64,000 nucleotides of DNA from Pseudorhodoferax sp047601025 (GTDB lineage Bacteria > Pseudomonadota > Gammaproteobacteria > Burkholderiales > Burkholderiaceae_C), in NCBI RefSeq assembly GCF_047601025.1, contig NZ_JASGJZ010000001.1, positions 930,001 through 994,000 on the forward strand, in the 5' to 3' direction. This document shows, piece by piece, positions 29,915-38,067 of the stretch. Within the stretch, counting starts at the first letter, position 1. Each line of letters starts with the position of its first letter. Made by a program: the position numbers and the translations under genes. The notes beneath the pieces are model-generated. The model was not told the DNA's origin and ran no database searches. It worked only from the letters and a program-made list of their open reading frames with translations.

Positions 29915-30696
29915 TGGTGGCGCCACGGACACCCGAGCAACCGGCCGTCCTGTTCACGGTGCTGATGTGCGCGCACCGCGACGACGGCTTCGTGATGCCG
30001 GCCATCCACAGCGTGCTCGCGCAGACGGAGGGCGCGTTCGAATTCATCATCGTGCTCAACGCCTGTCCGGACAGCCTGGAACAGCGCATCCGATCCCTGG
30101 ACGACCCGAGGATCGTGGTGCACCGCACGGAGATCGGGCAACTGGCGTTCAACCTGAACCTCGGCCTGCATTTCAGCCGCGGCCGGTACATCGTCCGCTT
30201 CGATGCCGACGACCTCTGTCATCCCGAGCGCCTGCGCTGGACACGCGAGATCCTGGCCGCCCATCCGGAGGCCGACGTGGTCGCCGGCTCCTGCCGCACG
30301 ATCTCGGAAGCGGGAGAGGTACTGGGCGTGCGGGATATCGGCAACAGCGCCGACTGGCGCCGGACGCTGCGCTGGAAAAACCCCTTCGTGCATCCCGCCA
30401 CCACCATCCGGCGCGACAGGCTGCTGGCGTTCAAAGGCTATGCCAATGGCCTGCGCAGCGAAGACTACGACCTGTGGCTCAGGATGGCCGAGTCCCCCGA
30501 CGTCACGGTCGTGACCTCCTCGCTGCCGATGATCGACTACCGGGTCTCGCCCCAGCAGTCCAGCGGCAGCCTGCTCGGCTATGCCGAGGTCGCGGGCCAC
30601 ATGCTGCGCAGCCTGCTGGTCGCCCCCAGCGTCGCGAAGCTGCTGGGACTGCTCGTGGCCATCGGCAAGACGATCGGCAGAGCGATGCGCAGGTGA
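29914..30696 (+). CDS. Family 2 glycosyltransferase (GT-A fold)
   Basis: A 260-residue GT2 enzyme. It has FTVLMCAHRDDGFVMPAIHS at the N-terminus, IIVLNACPD, and FDADDLCHPERL with the DxD-type metal site near residue 106. GLRSEDYDLWLRMAE near 182 is the usual ED acceptor-base motif. It probably adds a sugar in lipopolysaccharide or capsule assembly on the cytoplasmic face; donor and acceptor are not predictable. ATG 29914 shares its A with the dehydratase stop (TGATG). The frame stays open far upstream, so that overlap decided the start. It ends 24 bases from a convergent glycosyltransferase gene. Confidence 0.88.
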   Translation: MVAPRTPEQPAVLFTVLMCAHRDDGFVMPAIHSVLAQTEGAFEFIIVLNACPDSLEQRIRSLDDPRIVVHRTEIGQLAFNLNLGLHFSRGRYIVRFDADDLCHPERLRWTREILAAHPEADVVAGSCRTISEAGEVLGVRDIGNSADWRRTLRWKNPFVHPATTIRRDRLLAFKGYANGLRSEDYDLWLRMAESPDVTVVTSSLPMIDYRVSPQQSSGSLLGYAEVAGHMLRSLLVAPSVAKLLGLLVAIGKTIGRAMRR

Positions 30697-30720
30697 CGGC
30701 ATCGACCGCAGGGGCCGCGT

Positions 30721-31770
30721 TCAGACCTGCTGGTGGATGGCCTCGATCCTGCGGGCGATGCCTTCCCAGCCGAACCGTCTGGCCGAAGACGCCGCAGCGG
30801 CCTCCAGCAGCCGGTCCACGTCGAGGTCGCCGGACCGCGCGCGGGCGCACAGCCCTTCCACGGCCCGGTAGAAATCCTTTGGATCGTCCAACTGCACCAG
30901 GCTCGGCTCCCGGTATTCCTCCTGCATGCCGGCCGCCGTGGTCAACACGATGAGCCGATGCTGGTAGGCCTCCAGTACCGCGTTGTTGGCCGTCGCATAC
31001 TCCAGCGGCAACAGCATGAACAAGCACCGTCCCAGTACGGCCGCGTAGTCCTCGTGGCTCAGCCGCTCACGGTGGCAGAACACCTGCGCATGTTCCGGCA
31101 CACGGATACGGTCGAAGTCCACGCCGACCAGATGGAACTCGCAGCACCGCGACCGTTCGTCCTGCAATACCGCGTTCAGAAAAGCCAGATCCCGGTAGTT
31201 CCTGCCGACGACGCAGATGGCCGGCCTGGCCTGCAGCAAAGGCTTCTTCGACGGCGCGCCCGGACGGGACACGACCACGCCGTGGGGAACGACCGACATG
31301 CGCGGTATCCCGAACTGGTGCCCGTAGGCGGCCGCCGCATCCGCTGTCAAGGCGATGCCATGGTCGACGCAGCGCACGCAGCGCAGGAACAGTCCGCGGA
31401 ACGCCTTGCGCAGCCATGCCTTGGCCGCCCCGCCCTCGCGGCTCACCTGCAGCAGCGAAGCAGGCGAGAGATGCAAGGTCATGACGATCTTCTTGCGCAA
31501 CACATGCTTGAGCACCAGCGGGGAAAGAAAGACCAGCCCTTCGGGATACAGGTAGTGGATGACGTCCGCGCGCGCGCCCTTCACGATCGTCGACAGTTCG
31601 ACCGCCAGGCGCCGGAACGCCAGGTCCAGGCCCGTGGTGGGGCGCCCCGAGAAGAGCGGCGTGCAGTCGTACACCTGCGCCGAGCGCAGGTGCTCCATCA
31701 GGCGCCCGTATCCCGAATAGGCGTCGTGATGGTGGTAGTGGAACCCGACCACGAGCGTCTTGCGCGTCAT
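30721..31770 (-). CDS. Glycosyltransferase, GT-B fold (family 4-like)
   Basis: A 349-residue glycosyltransferase-like protein with DVIHYLYPEGLVFLSPLVLKH in the N-terminal half. VVPHGVVVSRPG follows, then AICVVGRNYRDL at the start of the C-terminal Rossmann domain. The donor-binding part ends with LPLEYATANNAVLEAYQHRLIV, where the glutamate and ALEA-like motif of GT4 enzymes sit. The start ATG 31770 overlaps the flippase stop by four bases. It is the last gene of a leftward three-gene unit (GT4, flippase, this gene). Base composition looks slightly less GC-rich than the flanking core genes, as often seen in polysaccharide loci. Confidence 0.82.
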   Translation of the reverse strand: MTRKTLVVGFHYHHHDAYSGYGRLMEHLRSAQVYDCTPLFSGRPTTGLDLAFRRLAVELSTIVKGARADVIHYLYPEGLVFLSPLVLKHVLRKKIVMTLHLSPASLLQVSREGGAAKAWLRKAFRGLFLRCVRCVDHGIALTADAAAAYGHQFGIPRMSVVPHGVVVSRPGAPSKKPLLQARPAICVVGRNYRDLAFLNAVLQDERSRCCEFHLVGVDFDRIRVPEHAQVFCHRERLSHEDYAAVLGRCLFMLLPLEYATANNAVLEAYQHRLIVLTTAAGMQEEYREPSLVQLDDPKDFYRAVEGLCARARSGDLDVDRLLEAAAASSARRFGWEGIARRIEAIHQQV

Positions 31771-32981
31771 CGGGCCCGTCCCGCGCGCAAACGCAACAGT
31801 ACCGTCGCCACGCCCACGGCTGCATACGCGGCGATCTGCGCCATCGACATCCGTTCGGCCACCGAATCGACCGAACCGAGCGCGAGGTAGCCGAGCAGCA
31901 GCCCCAGGCACCACAGCGCAGTCAGGCCGAAGGTCGTCCACAGCCGGCCCCTGGCGATGAAGACCTGGCCCGCAATCGAGTTGAATACCAGCAGCGGAAC
32001 GGACAGCAGCGTCAGACGCACGACCGTCAACGCCTGCGGCGTCGGCGCGCTCGACGTGAACAGCCGCCACGCCATCTGCGGGTACGCCATCAGCGCGGCC
32101 AGCACGGCGATGCCCAGCAAGGCCGCCGCGCCGCCGTAGGGAACCCCGCGCCCGCCCGACACGACCAGGTGGCGCAAATGCACCGGCATCCACAGCGCGA
32201 CCGGCACCATGAACAAGTTGCGCAGCTGATTCCCGATGTTGTAGAGCGCCGCCGCCGGCATGCCGCCTTGCACGCCCACCACGGACACGGAGATGAACAC
32301 GGCGGGATTCAGCAAGGCGTTTGCCAACGCCAGCGGCAGCGCGCGGTGCAGCACCGCCCGGACGCCCGATGGCCCCATCGTGCGCCAGTCCGCCGCCGCC
32401 AGGGCCGCGCACGACAGACTTCCGGCGCCGAGCACCACGCCCACGCCGGCCACGGTCCACCATGCGGCGGCACCGAATGCGAGCAGGGCGGGCAACAGCG
32501 CGGCCACCCCGCCCACCCATGCGAGCCGGCGCAGGCGCATGCCATCGCCGTCCACCAGCAATCGCGCCGCCACCAGCATGTAGGCTGTCCCGCCCATGGT
32601 GTACGCCGCCACCGCGGCCAGCGCGCGGCCATCGAGCATCCGCCAGTCGGCGGGCAAGACAGCGCCGGCAGACAGGGCGAACGCCAGCAGCATCACCGCG
32701 CCCGTCGCGACGAAAGCCAGCTTCAGCGCCGCCAGGAAGGCGTTCCGGCCGCTGCCGCCTGCTGCATCGCGGCCCGCCAGCATCACCTGGGCCAGTGACA
32801 TGCCGACCGGACCCTGGACAGCGAGCGCCAGGGTCTGCCCCACGGCCCATTGGCCGAGCACGTCGAGGCCACAGAACTGGCCGATGCCGATCATGAGCGA
32901 GACCGTGCCCACGCGCTGCATCAGGCTGCCCGCCGCATGCATCGCGCCGGCGGAGCCCGCCAGCCGCGCGAGGCGCCCCAT
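31767..32981 (-). CDS. Wzx-like polysaccharide flippase (MATE/MOP superfamily)
   Basis: A 404-residue protein made almost entirely of hydrophobic helices, about twelve segments. It has an N-terminal LMQRVGTVSLMIGIGQFCGL and mid-protein VLHRALPLALANALLNPAVF and LYNIGNQLRNLFMVP. Size and layout match Wzx/oligosaccharide flippases that move undecaprenyl-linked repeat units across the inner membrane. ATG 32981 shares its A with the TAA stop of the upstream glycosyltransferase, and the 3' end overlaps the next start in ATGA. Sequence divergence in this superfamily is high, so the assignment rests on topology and neighbours. Confidence 0.78.
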   Translation of the reverse strand: MGRLARLAGSAGAMHAAGSLMQRVGTVSLMIGIGQFCGLDVLGQWAVGQTLALAVQGPVGMSLAQVMLAGRDAAGGSGRNAFLAALKLAFVATGAVMLLAFALSAGAVLPADWRMLDGRALAAVAAYTMGGTAYMLVAARLLVDGDGMRLRRLAWVGGVAALLPALLAFGAAAWWTVAGVGVVLGAGSLSCAALAAADWRTMGPSGVRAVLHRALPLALANALLNPAVFISVSVVGVQGGMPAAALYNIGNQLRNLFMVPVALWMPVHLRHLVVSGGRGVPYGGAAALLGIAVLAALMAYPQMAWRLFTSSAPTPQALTVVRLTLLSVPLLVFNSIAGQVFIARGRLWTTFGLTALWCLGLLLGYLALGSVDSVAERMSMAQIAAYAAVGVATVLLRLRAGRAR

Positions 32982-34132
32982 TACCGCCAGGCTCCGCCCA
33001 CCGTCACGCTCTCCGCCATGAGCTGGCGGTACAGCGCCACGGTGTCCCGGACCACGATGCGGTCGTCGAACAGGCGCTGCACGCGTTCGCGTCCGGCCCG
33101 TCCCATGGCTGCGCGCTCCTGGCCATCGCGCAGCAGCCGCTCCAGCGCCCGGGCCAGCGCGCCCGCGTCGCGTGGAGGCACCAGCAGCCCCGTCACCCCA
33201 TGCTCGACCGCCTGCCGGCAGCCCGTGGCGTCGGTGCTCACGACGGCGAGGCCGCACGCCATCGCCTCCAGCAGGAACTTGGGCAGCCCCTCGCGGTACG
33301 ACGGCAGGCAGGCGATGTGGCACTGCCGCAGCACCGCGGCCATGTCGTCGCGGTGGCCCCACCATTCCACCGCACCCTCGGCCTGCCAGCGCTCGAGCTG
33401 CTCGCGCGTCAGCGAGGAGGGATTGGCCGGATCGGGCGCGCCGACCAGCACGCAGCGCACGTCCACCTGGCGTGCCCGCAGCAGCCGCGCCGCCGCGACG
33501 AATTCCTGCACCCCCTTGTCGCGCAGCATGCGCGCGCCGAGCACGACCACCGGCGTGCCGGCGGGCGGCTCGGCCGGCGCGAACACCGCCATGTCCACCC
33601 CGGCCCCGCGGATCAGCACCGCGTCGTCGGCCCGCACGCTGCCGTCCCGCACGCTGGCCGCCAGGTCTTCCTCGTTCTCGAACACGACCTTGCTGCCGGG
33701 CGGATCGAGCAGCGCACGCAGGGCCAGGCGCACCAGCGCACGCAGCGCCCTGCCCCGGGCGCCGCCGGCCGTGAACACGTAGCCCATGCCGACCGGCGCG
33801 TTGACGACCGCCCTCAGGCCCAGGCACCGCGCCACGAGGCTGCCGTACAGGATGGGCTTGAGCGCCACGTGGTGCAGCAGCTCCGGCCGCTCGGCCCGGT
33901 AGGCGCGCCAGACCTGCCGCAACACGCCGAGCTCGCGCAGCGGATGCGTACCGCTGCGCTCCATGCGCAGCGGCAGCAGGCGGAAACCGAGCTGGCGCAG
34001 GCGCTCGCCGTGCGCGGCCACGCGCGTGAGCACCAGCACCTCGTGGCCGGCGCGCTGCGCCGCGATGGCACGGTCCAGGAAATGCGAGCAGAAGAACCAG
34101 TCCTCGGAGATGAAATAGAGCAGCTTGGCCAT
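32981..34132 (-). CDS. Family 4 glycosyltransferase
   Basis: A 383-residue GT-B enzyme of the WbpH/CapM/PglA type. It shows LLYFISEDWFFCSHFLDRAI at the N-terminus, HHVALKPILYGSLVAR, PVGMGYVF, and RMLRDKGVQEFVAAARLL at the start of the donor domain. EGLPKFLLEAMACGLAVVST holds the conserved E-x7-E donor motif, followed by GCRQAVEHGVTGLLVPP. The protein is typical for bacteroidetes/proteobacterial O-chain GT4 proteins using N-acetylated sugars, but the sugar is not determinable. The frame extends 17 codons upstream; ATG 34132 starts at the first beta strand. It is divergent from the epimerase gene. Confidence 0.9.
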   Translation of the reverse strand: MAKLLYFISEDWFFCSHFLDRAIAAQRAGHEVLVLTRVAAHGERLRQLGFRLLPLRMERSGTHPLRELGVLRQVWRAYRAERPELLHHVALKPILYGSLVARCLGLRAVVNAPVGMGYVFTAGGARGRALRALVRLALRALLDPPGSKVVFENEEDLAASVRDGSVRADDAVLIRGAGVDMAVFAPAEPPAGTPVVVLGARMLRDKGVQEFVAAARLLRARQVDVRCVLVGAPDPANPSSLTREQLERWQAEGAVEWWGHRDDMAAVLRQCHIACLPSYREGLPKFLLEAMACGLAVVSTDATGCRQAVEHGVTGLLVPPRDAGALARALERLLRDGQERAAMGRAGRERVQRLFDDRIVVRDTVALYRQLMAESVTVGGAWR

Positions 34133-34213
34133 CGGATCACAGGCAGATGCGCAGGCCGGCGCCCGGGTCCTGTCCACTAACATTGTGCGCCCCGATCCCT
34201 ACGCATCGCCCAC

Positions 34214-35182
34214 ATGCCCGCGCCCGCCGCCCCGCCCATCGTCCTGACGGGGGGCAGCGGCTTCGTCGGGCGGGCCGTGGTCCAGGCGCTGGCACGGCGT
34301 GGCTCGGCGCTGCGGCTGGCCGGCCGTGCGGCAGCGGCCCCGGTGCCGCTGCCACCGCATGTGCAGACCGTGGCCGTCGCGCCGCTCGGCCCGCAGGCCG
34401 ACTGGTCGGCCGCGCTGCGCGGCGCCTCGGCCGTGCTGCACCTCGCCGCCCGCGCCCACGTGCTGCGCGATCCGGCCGCCGACCCGCTGGCCGCCTACCG
34501 CGCCGTCAACACCGCCGGCACGCTGCGCCTGGCGGAGCAGGCGGCCGCCGCCGGCGTGCGCCGCTTCGTGTTCGCCAGCACGGTCAAGGTCCACGGCGAG
34601 TCCACGCCGGCCGACCGGCCGTTCACCGAGGACATGGCGCCGGCGCCGCAGGATCCCTACGCCCTCAGCAAATGGGAGGCCGAGCAGGGCCTGGCGGCGA
34701 TCGCCGCGCGCACCGGGATGGAAGTCGTCGTCGTGCGCCCGCCGCTGGTCTACGGCCCCGGCGTGCGCGCCAACTTCGCGGCGCTGGTGCGCGCCGTCGC
34801 GCGCGGCTGGCCGCTGCCGCTGGGCGCGATCGACAACCGGCGCAGCCTGGTCGGCCTGGACAATCTCGTGGACCTGCTGCTGCTGTGCCTGGAGCATCCG
34901 GCCGCCGCGCAGCAGACCTTCCTGGCCAGCGACGGGGAGGACCTGTCCACGCCCGCCCTGCTGCGCCGCCTGGCCGCCGCGATGGGCCGGCCCGCGCGGC
35001 TGCTGCCGGTGCCGCCGGCGCTGCTGCGCGCGGGTGCCGGCCTGCTCGGCCGCGGCGCGGCCGTCGAGCGCCTGTGCGGCAGCCTGCGGGTGGACATCGC
35101 CAAGGCCCGCCGCGTGCTCGGCTGGGCGCCGCCGCTGGGCGTGGACGAAGGCCTGCGCCGCACCGTCCAGGGCCTGCGGTGA
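34214..35182 (+). CDS. NAD-dependent epimerase/reductase, WbpV-like
   Basis: A 322-residue extended SDR. It has the Rossmann motif VLTGGSGFVGRAVVQAL at residues 10-26, ASTVKVHGESTPADRPFTED, and DPYALSKWEAE containing the Tyr-x3-Lys catalytic pair. VVRPPLVYGPGVRANF and LVGLDNLVDLLLLC follow. This pattern is that of WbpV-type reductases, which convert UDP-4-keto-6-deoxy-GlcNAc to UDP-QuiNAc, and of closely related 4-epimerases. The WbpM-like dehydratase nearby makes exactly that keto-sugar, which favours the reductase reading; this is inference. The GTG start of the next gene overlaps its stop. Confidence 0.85.
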   Translation: MPAPAAPPIVLTGGSGFVGRAVVQALARRGSALRLAGRAAAAPVPLPPHVQTVAVAPLGPQADWSAALRGASAVLHLAARAHVLRDPAADPLAAYRAVNTAGTLRLAEQAAAAGVRRFVFASTVKVHGESTPADRPFTEDMAPAPQDPYALSKWEAEQGLAAIAARTGMEVVVVRPPLVYGPGVRANFAALVRAVARGWPLPLGAIDNRRSLVGLDNLVDLLLLCLEHPAAAQQTFLASDGEDLSTPALLRRLAAAMGRPARLLPVPPALLRAGAGLLGRGAAVERLCGSLRVDIAKARRVLGWAPPLGVDEGLRRTVQGLR

Positions 35183-35739
35183 AGCGGCTGTTCGACATCG
35201 CCCTCGCACTGGCGCTGCTGCCGCTGCTGGCGCTGCCGCTGCTGTCCATCGCCCTGGCCGTGCGCCTCACCTCCCCCGGCCCCGCCCTCTACTGGTCCGA
35301 CCGCGTCGGCCGCCGCAACCGCCTGTTCCGCATGCCCAAGTTCCGCAGCATGCGCACCGATACGCCGGCCGTGGCCACGCACCTGCTGGAACGGCCCGAG
35401 CAGTGGCTCACGCCGATCGGCAGCTTCCTGCGCCGCAGCAGCCTGGACGAACTGCCCCAGCTGTGGAGCATCCTGAAGGGCGACATGAGCTTCGTCGGCC
35501 CGCGCCCGGCGCTGTTCAACCAGCACGACCTGGTCGCGCTGCGCACCGAGGCCGGCGTGGACGCGCTGCCGCCCGGCCTGACCGGATGGGCGCAGATCAA
35601 CGGCCGCGACGAGCTGCCGATCCCGGCCAAGGTGGCGTTCGACCACTGGTACCTGCAGCACCGCAGCCTGCGGCTGGACCTCGTGATCCTGTGGCGCACC
35701 GCGCGCAAGGTGCTGGCGCGCGACGGCGTCTCGCATTAG
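35179..35739 (+). CDS. Initiating phosphoglycosyl transferase (bacterial sugar transferase family)
   Basis: A 186-residue monotopic phosphoglycosyl transferase (PglC/WcaJ catalytic-domain family). An N-terminal hydrophobic re-entrant helix is followed by FRMPKFRSMRTD, RRSSLDELPQLWSILKGDMS with the catalytic Asp-Glu pair, FVGPRPAL, and PGLTGWAQINGRDELP. It should transfer a sugar phosphate to undecaprenyl phosphate, starting the repeat unit on the membrane. It lacks the extra N-terminal membrane domain of the long WbaP type. The GTG start overlaps the reductase stop in a GTGA. lysS follows after 68 bases. Confidence 0.92.
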   Translation: MKRLFDIALALALLPLLALPLLSIALAVRLTSPGPALYWSDRVGRRNRLFRMPKFRSMRTDTPAVATHLLERPEQWLTPIGSFLRRSSLDELPQLWSILKGDMSFVGPRPALFNQHDLVALRTEAGVDALPPGLTGWAQINGRDELPIPAKVAFDHWYLQHRSLRLDLVILWRTARKVLARDGVSH

Positions 35740-35807
35740 CAACAACCCTAAAATCGCCGGTTTCGCCGCGGGCAGCCCGCCCGCGCGCCACCCGCTCCCA
35801 TCCAGCC

Positions 35808-37337
35808 ATGTCCCACCCCACCGCCACGCCCACGCCTACCGACGACAACCAGCTCATCGCCGAGCGGCGCGAGAAGCTCAAGGCCCTGCGCGAACGCCAG
35901 GCCCAGGGCGGCGGCGTGGCCTTCCCGAACGACTTCAAGCCGCAGGACAAGGCCGCCGACCTGCATGCCCGCCACGACGGCCAGGACAACGAACAGCTCG
36001 AAGCCGCGCCGGTGCGCGCCGTGGTCGCCGGCCGCATGATGCTCAAGCGCGTGATGGGCAAGGCCTGTTTCGCCACGCTGCAGGACGCGACCGGCCGCAT
36101 CCAGCTCTACATCACGCAGGACGCGGTGGGCGCCGAGACGCTCTCCGCGTTCAAGCACTGGGACCTGGGCGACATCGTCGGCTGCGAGGGCACCTTGTTC
36201 CGCACCAAGACCGGCGAGCTCTCGGTCAAGGCCAGCAGCGTGCGCCTGCTGACCAAGTCGCTGCGCCCGCTGCCGGACAAGTTCCACGGCATGACGGACC
36301 AGGAGCAGAAGTACCGCCAGCGCTACGTGGACCTGATCACCGACGAGCAGGCGCGCGCGCGCTTCGTCGCGCGCAGCCAGGCCGTGTCGGCGATCCGCGC
36401 CTTCATGGTCGAGCACGGCTTCCTGGAGGTGGAGACGCCGATGCTCCACCCGATCCCCGGCGGCGCCAACGCCAAGCCCTTCGTCACCCACCACAACGCG
36501 CTGGACCAGCAGATGTTCCTGCGCATCGCGCCCGAGCTGTACCTGAAGCGCCTGATCGTCGGCGGCTTCGAGCGCGTGTTCGAGATCAACCGCAACTTCC
36601 GCAACGAAGGCATCTCGGTCCGGCACAACCCCGAGTTCACGATGATGGAGTTCTACGCGGCCTGGTGGAACTACCGCGACCTGATGGACTTCACCGAGGC
36701 GCTGGTGCGCCATGCCGCGCAGACCGCGCGCGGCACGCTGCAGCTGTCCTACCAGGGCCGGGAGGTGGACCTGTCCCGGCCGTTCGCGCGGCTGACCATC
36801 CGCGAGGCCATCCTGGCCCACACCGAGGCCGGCGAGAACGTGGACAGCGCCGAGTGGCTGGTCGCCGCGCTGCGCCGGCTCGGCCTGACCGAGGAGAAGG
36901 ACCGCCTGTCGCGGCGCAGCCTGGCCAGCCTGCAGGTGCTGTACTTCGAGGAGGCGGTGGAAGAGCAGCTCTGGCAGCCGACCTTCATCATGGAGCACCC
37001 GACCGAGATCTCGCCGCTGGCGCGCGCCAACGACGAGCGGCCCGAGGTCACCGAGCGCTTCGAGCTCTACGTCACCGGCCGCGAGTTCGGCAACGGCTTT
37101 TCCGAGCTCAACGACGCGGAGGATCAGGCCGCGCGCTTCGCCGCCCAGGTCGCGGCCAAGGACGGCGGCGACGACGAGGCCATGTTCTTCGACCACGACT
37201 TCGTGCGCGCGCTGGAATACGGCATGCCGCCCACCGGCGGCTGCGGCATCGGCATCGACCGGCTGATGATGCTGCTGACCGACAGCCCCAGCATCCGCGA
37301 CGTGATCCTCTTCCCGGCGCTGCGCCGGGAAACGTGA
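35808..37337 (+). CDS. lysS: Lysyl-tRNA synthetase (class II)
   Basis: Charges tRNA-Lys in the cytoplasm. The 509-residue protein has an N-terminal OB-fold anticodon domain (about 65-185) and the class II core. Motif 2 is seen in FEINRNFRNEGISVRHNPEF and motif 3 in GIGIDRLMMLLTDSPSIRDV near the C-terminus. Length is typical of bacterial LysRS. The frame is open upstream through the sugar-transferase region; ATG 35808 follows a 68-base gap that contains a TAAAAT box possibly serving as the promoter. A repeat element begins at the lysS stop codon. Confidence 0.97.
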   Translation: MSHPTATPTPTDDNQLIAERREKLKALRERQAQGGGVAFPNDFKPQDKAADLHARHDGQDNEQLEAAPVRAVVAGRMMLKRVMGKACFATLQDATGRIQLYITQDAVGAETLSAFKHWDLGDIVGCEGTLFRTKTGELSVKASSVRLLTKSLRPLPDKFHGMTDQEQKYRQRYVDLITDEQARARFVARSQAVSAIRAFMVEHGFLEVETPMLHPIPGGANAKPFVTHHNALDQQMFLRIAPELYLKRLIVGGFERVFEINRNFRNEGISVRHNPEFTMMEFYAAWWNYRDLMDFTEALVRHAAQTARGTLQLSYQGREVDLSRPFARLTIREAILAHTEAGENVDSAEWLVAALRRLGLTEEKDRLSRRSLASLQVLYFEEAVEEQLWQPTFIMEHPTEISPLARANDERPEVTERFELYVTGREFGNGFSELNDAEDQAARFAAQVAAKDGGDDEAMFFDHDFVRALEYGMPPTGGCGIGIDRLMMLLTDSPSIRDVILFPALRRET

Positions 37338-37470
37338 AACATCCCGGCCCAGGCTGCTGCGCTGCTCCCCCTTGCGCCGCGCGCAGGGGGCCTGCCCGGC
37401 AGCCAGGCAGAGCCAGTTCCGCGGGCGCCCTGGCATGGCCTGCTCCGCGGCCATGTGAATCGCACCGCGC
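37335..37470 (+). repeat. Dispersed intergenic repeat, copy B (lysS-mscS)
   Basis: The gap after lysS starts TGAAACATCCC at the stop codon, like the TGAAGCACCCC of copies A and C. It contains CCCCCTTGCGCCGCGCGCAGGGGG (split over 37370-37390), a stem similar in kind to theirs, and the shared 19-mer CATGGCCTGCTCCGCGGCC at 37434-37452. It is the most diverged of the three copies and ends about 15 bases before the mscS-like start. Confidence 0.65.
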
Positions 37471-37485
37471 AAAGGGGTCGCTGAG

Positions 37486-38067
37486 ATGCGCTTGAGAGCC
37501 TACTTGCCCGCCTGGGCGCACGAATGGATCGACGTGCTCGTGCCCGGCCTGCAGATCGTCGGCATCCTGGTCGCGGCCTGGCTGCTGCAGTACCTGCTGC
37601 GCCGCCTGGTGGCCCGGCTCGGCACGCGCTACCAGTTGCCGGCCGACCTGGTGACGCCGGCGCGCAACCTGCTGCGCTACCTGATCTACGGCGCCGCCTT
37701 CCTGCTGGTGATGGAGCGCCTGGGCGTGTCGGCCACCGTGCTGTGGACCGGCTTCACCGGCTTCGTGACGGTGGCGGCCATCGCCTTCTTCGCGGCCTGG
37801 AGCGTGCTGTCCAACCTGTTCTGCTCCGTGCTGATCTTCAGCACGCGGCCGTTCCGGCTGGGCGACGTGATCGAAGTCATCGACGCCGGCGACAAGCCCG
37901 GCATCAAGGGGCGCGTGGTCAACATCCAGCTGGTCTACACCACGCTGGAAGACGTGCTGCCCGACCACAAGGGCGCCCTGCTGCAGGTGCCCAATTCGCT
38001 GTTCTTCCAGAAATCGCTGCGGCGCTGGCGCGCCGCCGAACTGCCGACCGGCGGCGACGCACCGTGA
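37486..38067 (+). CDS. Small MscS-family mechanosensitive channel protein
   Basis: A 193-residue MscS-type membrane protein. Three hydrophobic helices (about residues 18-38, 58-80, 88-112) precede a shortened cytoplasmic beta domain with FRLGDVIEVIDAGDKPGIKG and VLPDHKGALLQVPNSLFFQ, the typical MscS G-V-V and P-N-S motifs. It is shorter than E. coli MscS (286 aa), with a reduced C-terminal domain. Related small channels help relieve osmotic pressure. The next gene overlaps its stop (GTGA), so this channel and an Hsp70-like ATPase are made together. Confidence 0.82.
   Translation: MRLRAYLPAWAHEWIDVLVPGLQIVGILVAAWLLQYLLRRLVARLGTRYQLPADLVTPARNLLRYLIYGAAFLLVMERLGVSATVLWTGFTGFVTVAAIAFFAAWSVLSNLFCSVLIFSTRPFRLGDVIEVIDAGDKPGIKGRVVNIQLVYTTLEDVLPDHKGALLQVPNSLFFQKSLRRWRAAELPTGGDAP

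Noticed and set aside
30721..32850. Reading the 709-codon minus frame as one large glycosyltransferase fusion
   Set aside because: Only the last 349 codons look like a protein. The upstream part lies over the flippase gene in another frame, and the ATG at 31770 with its ATGA overlap is a natural start.
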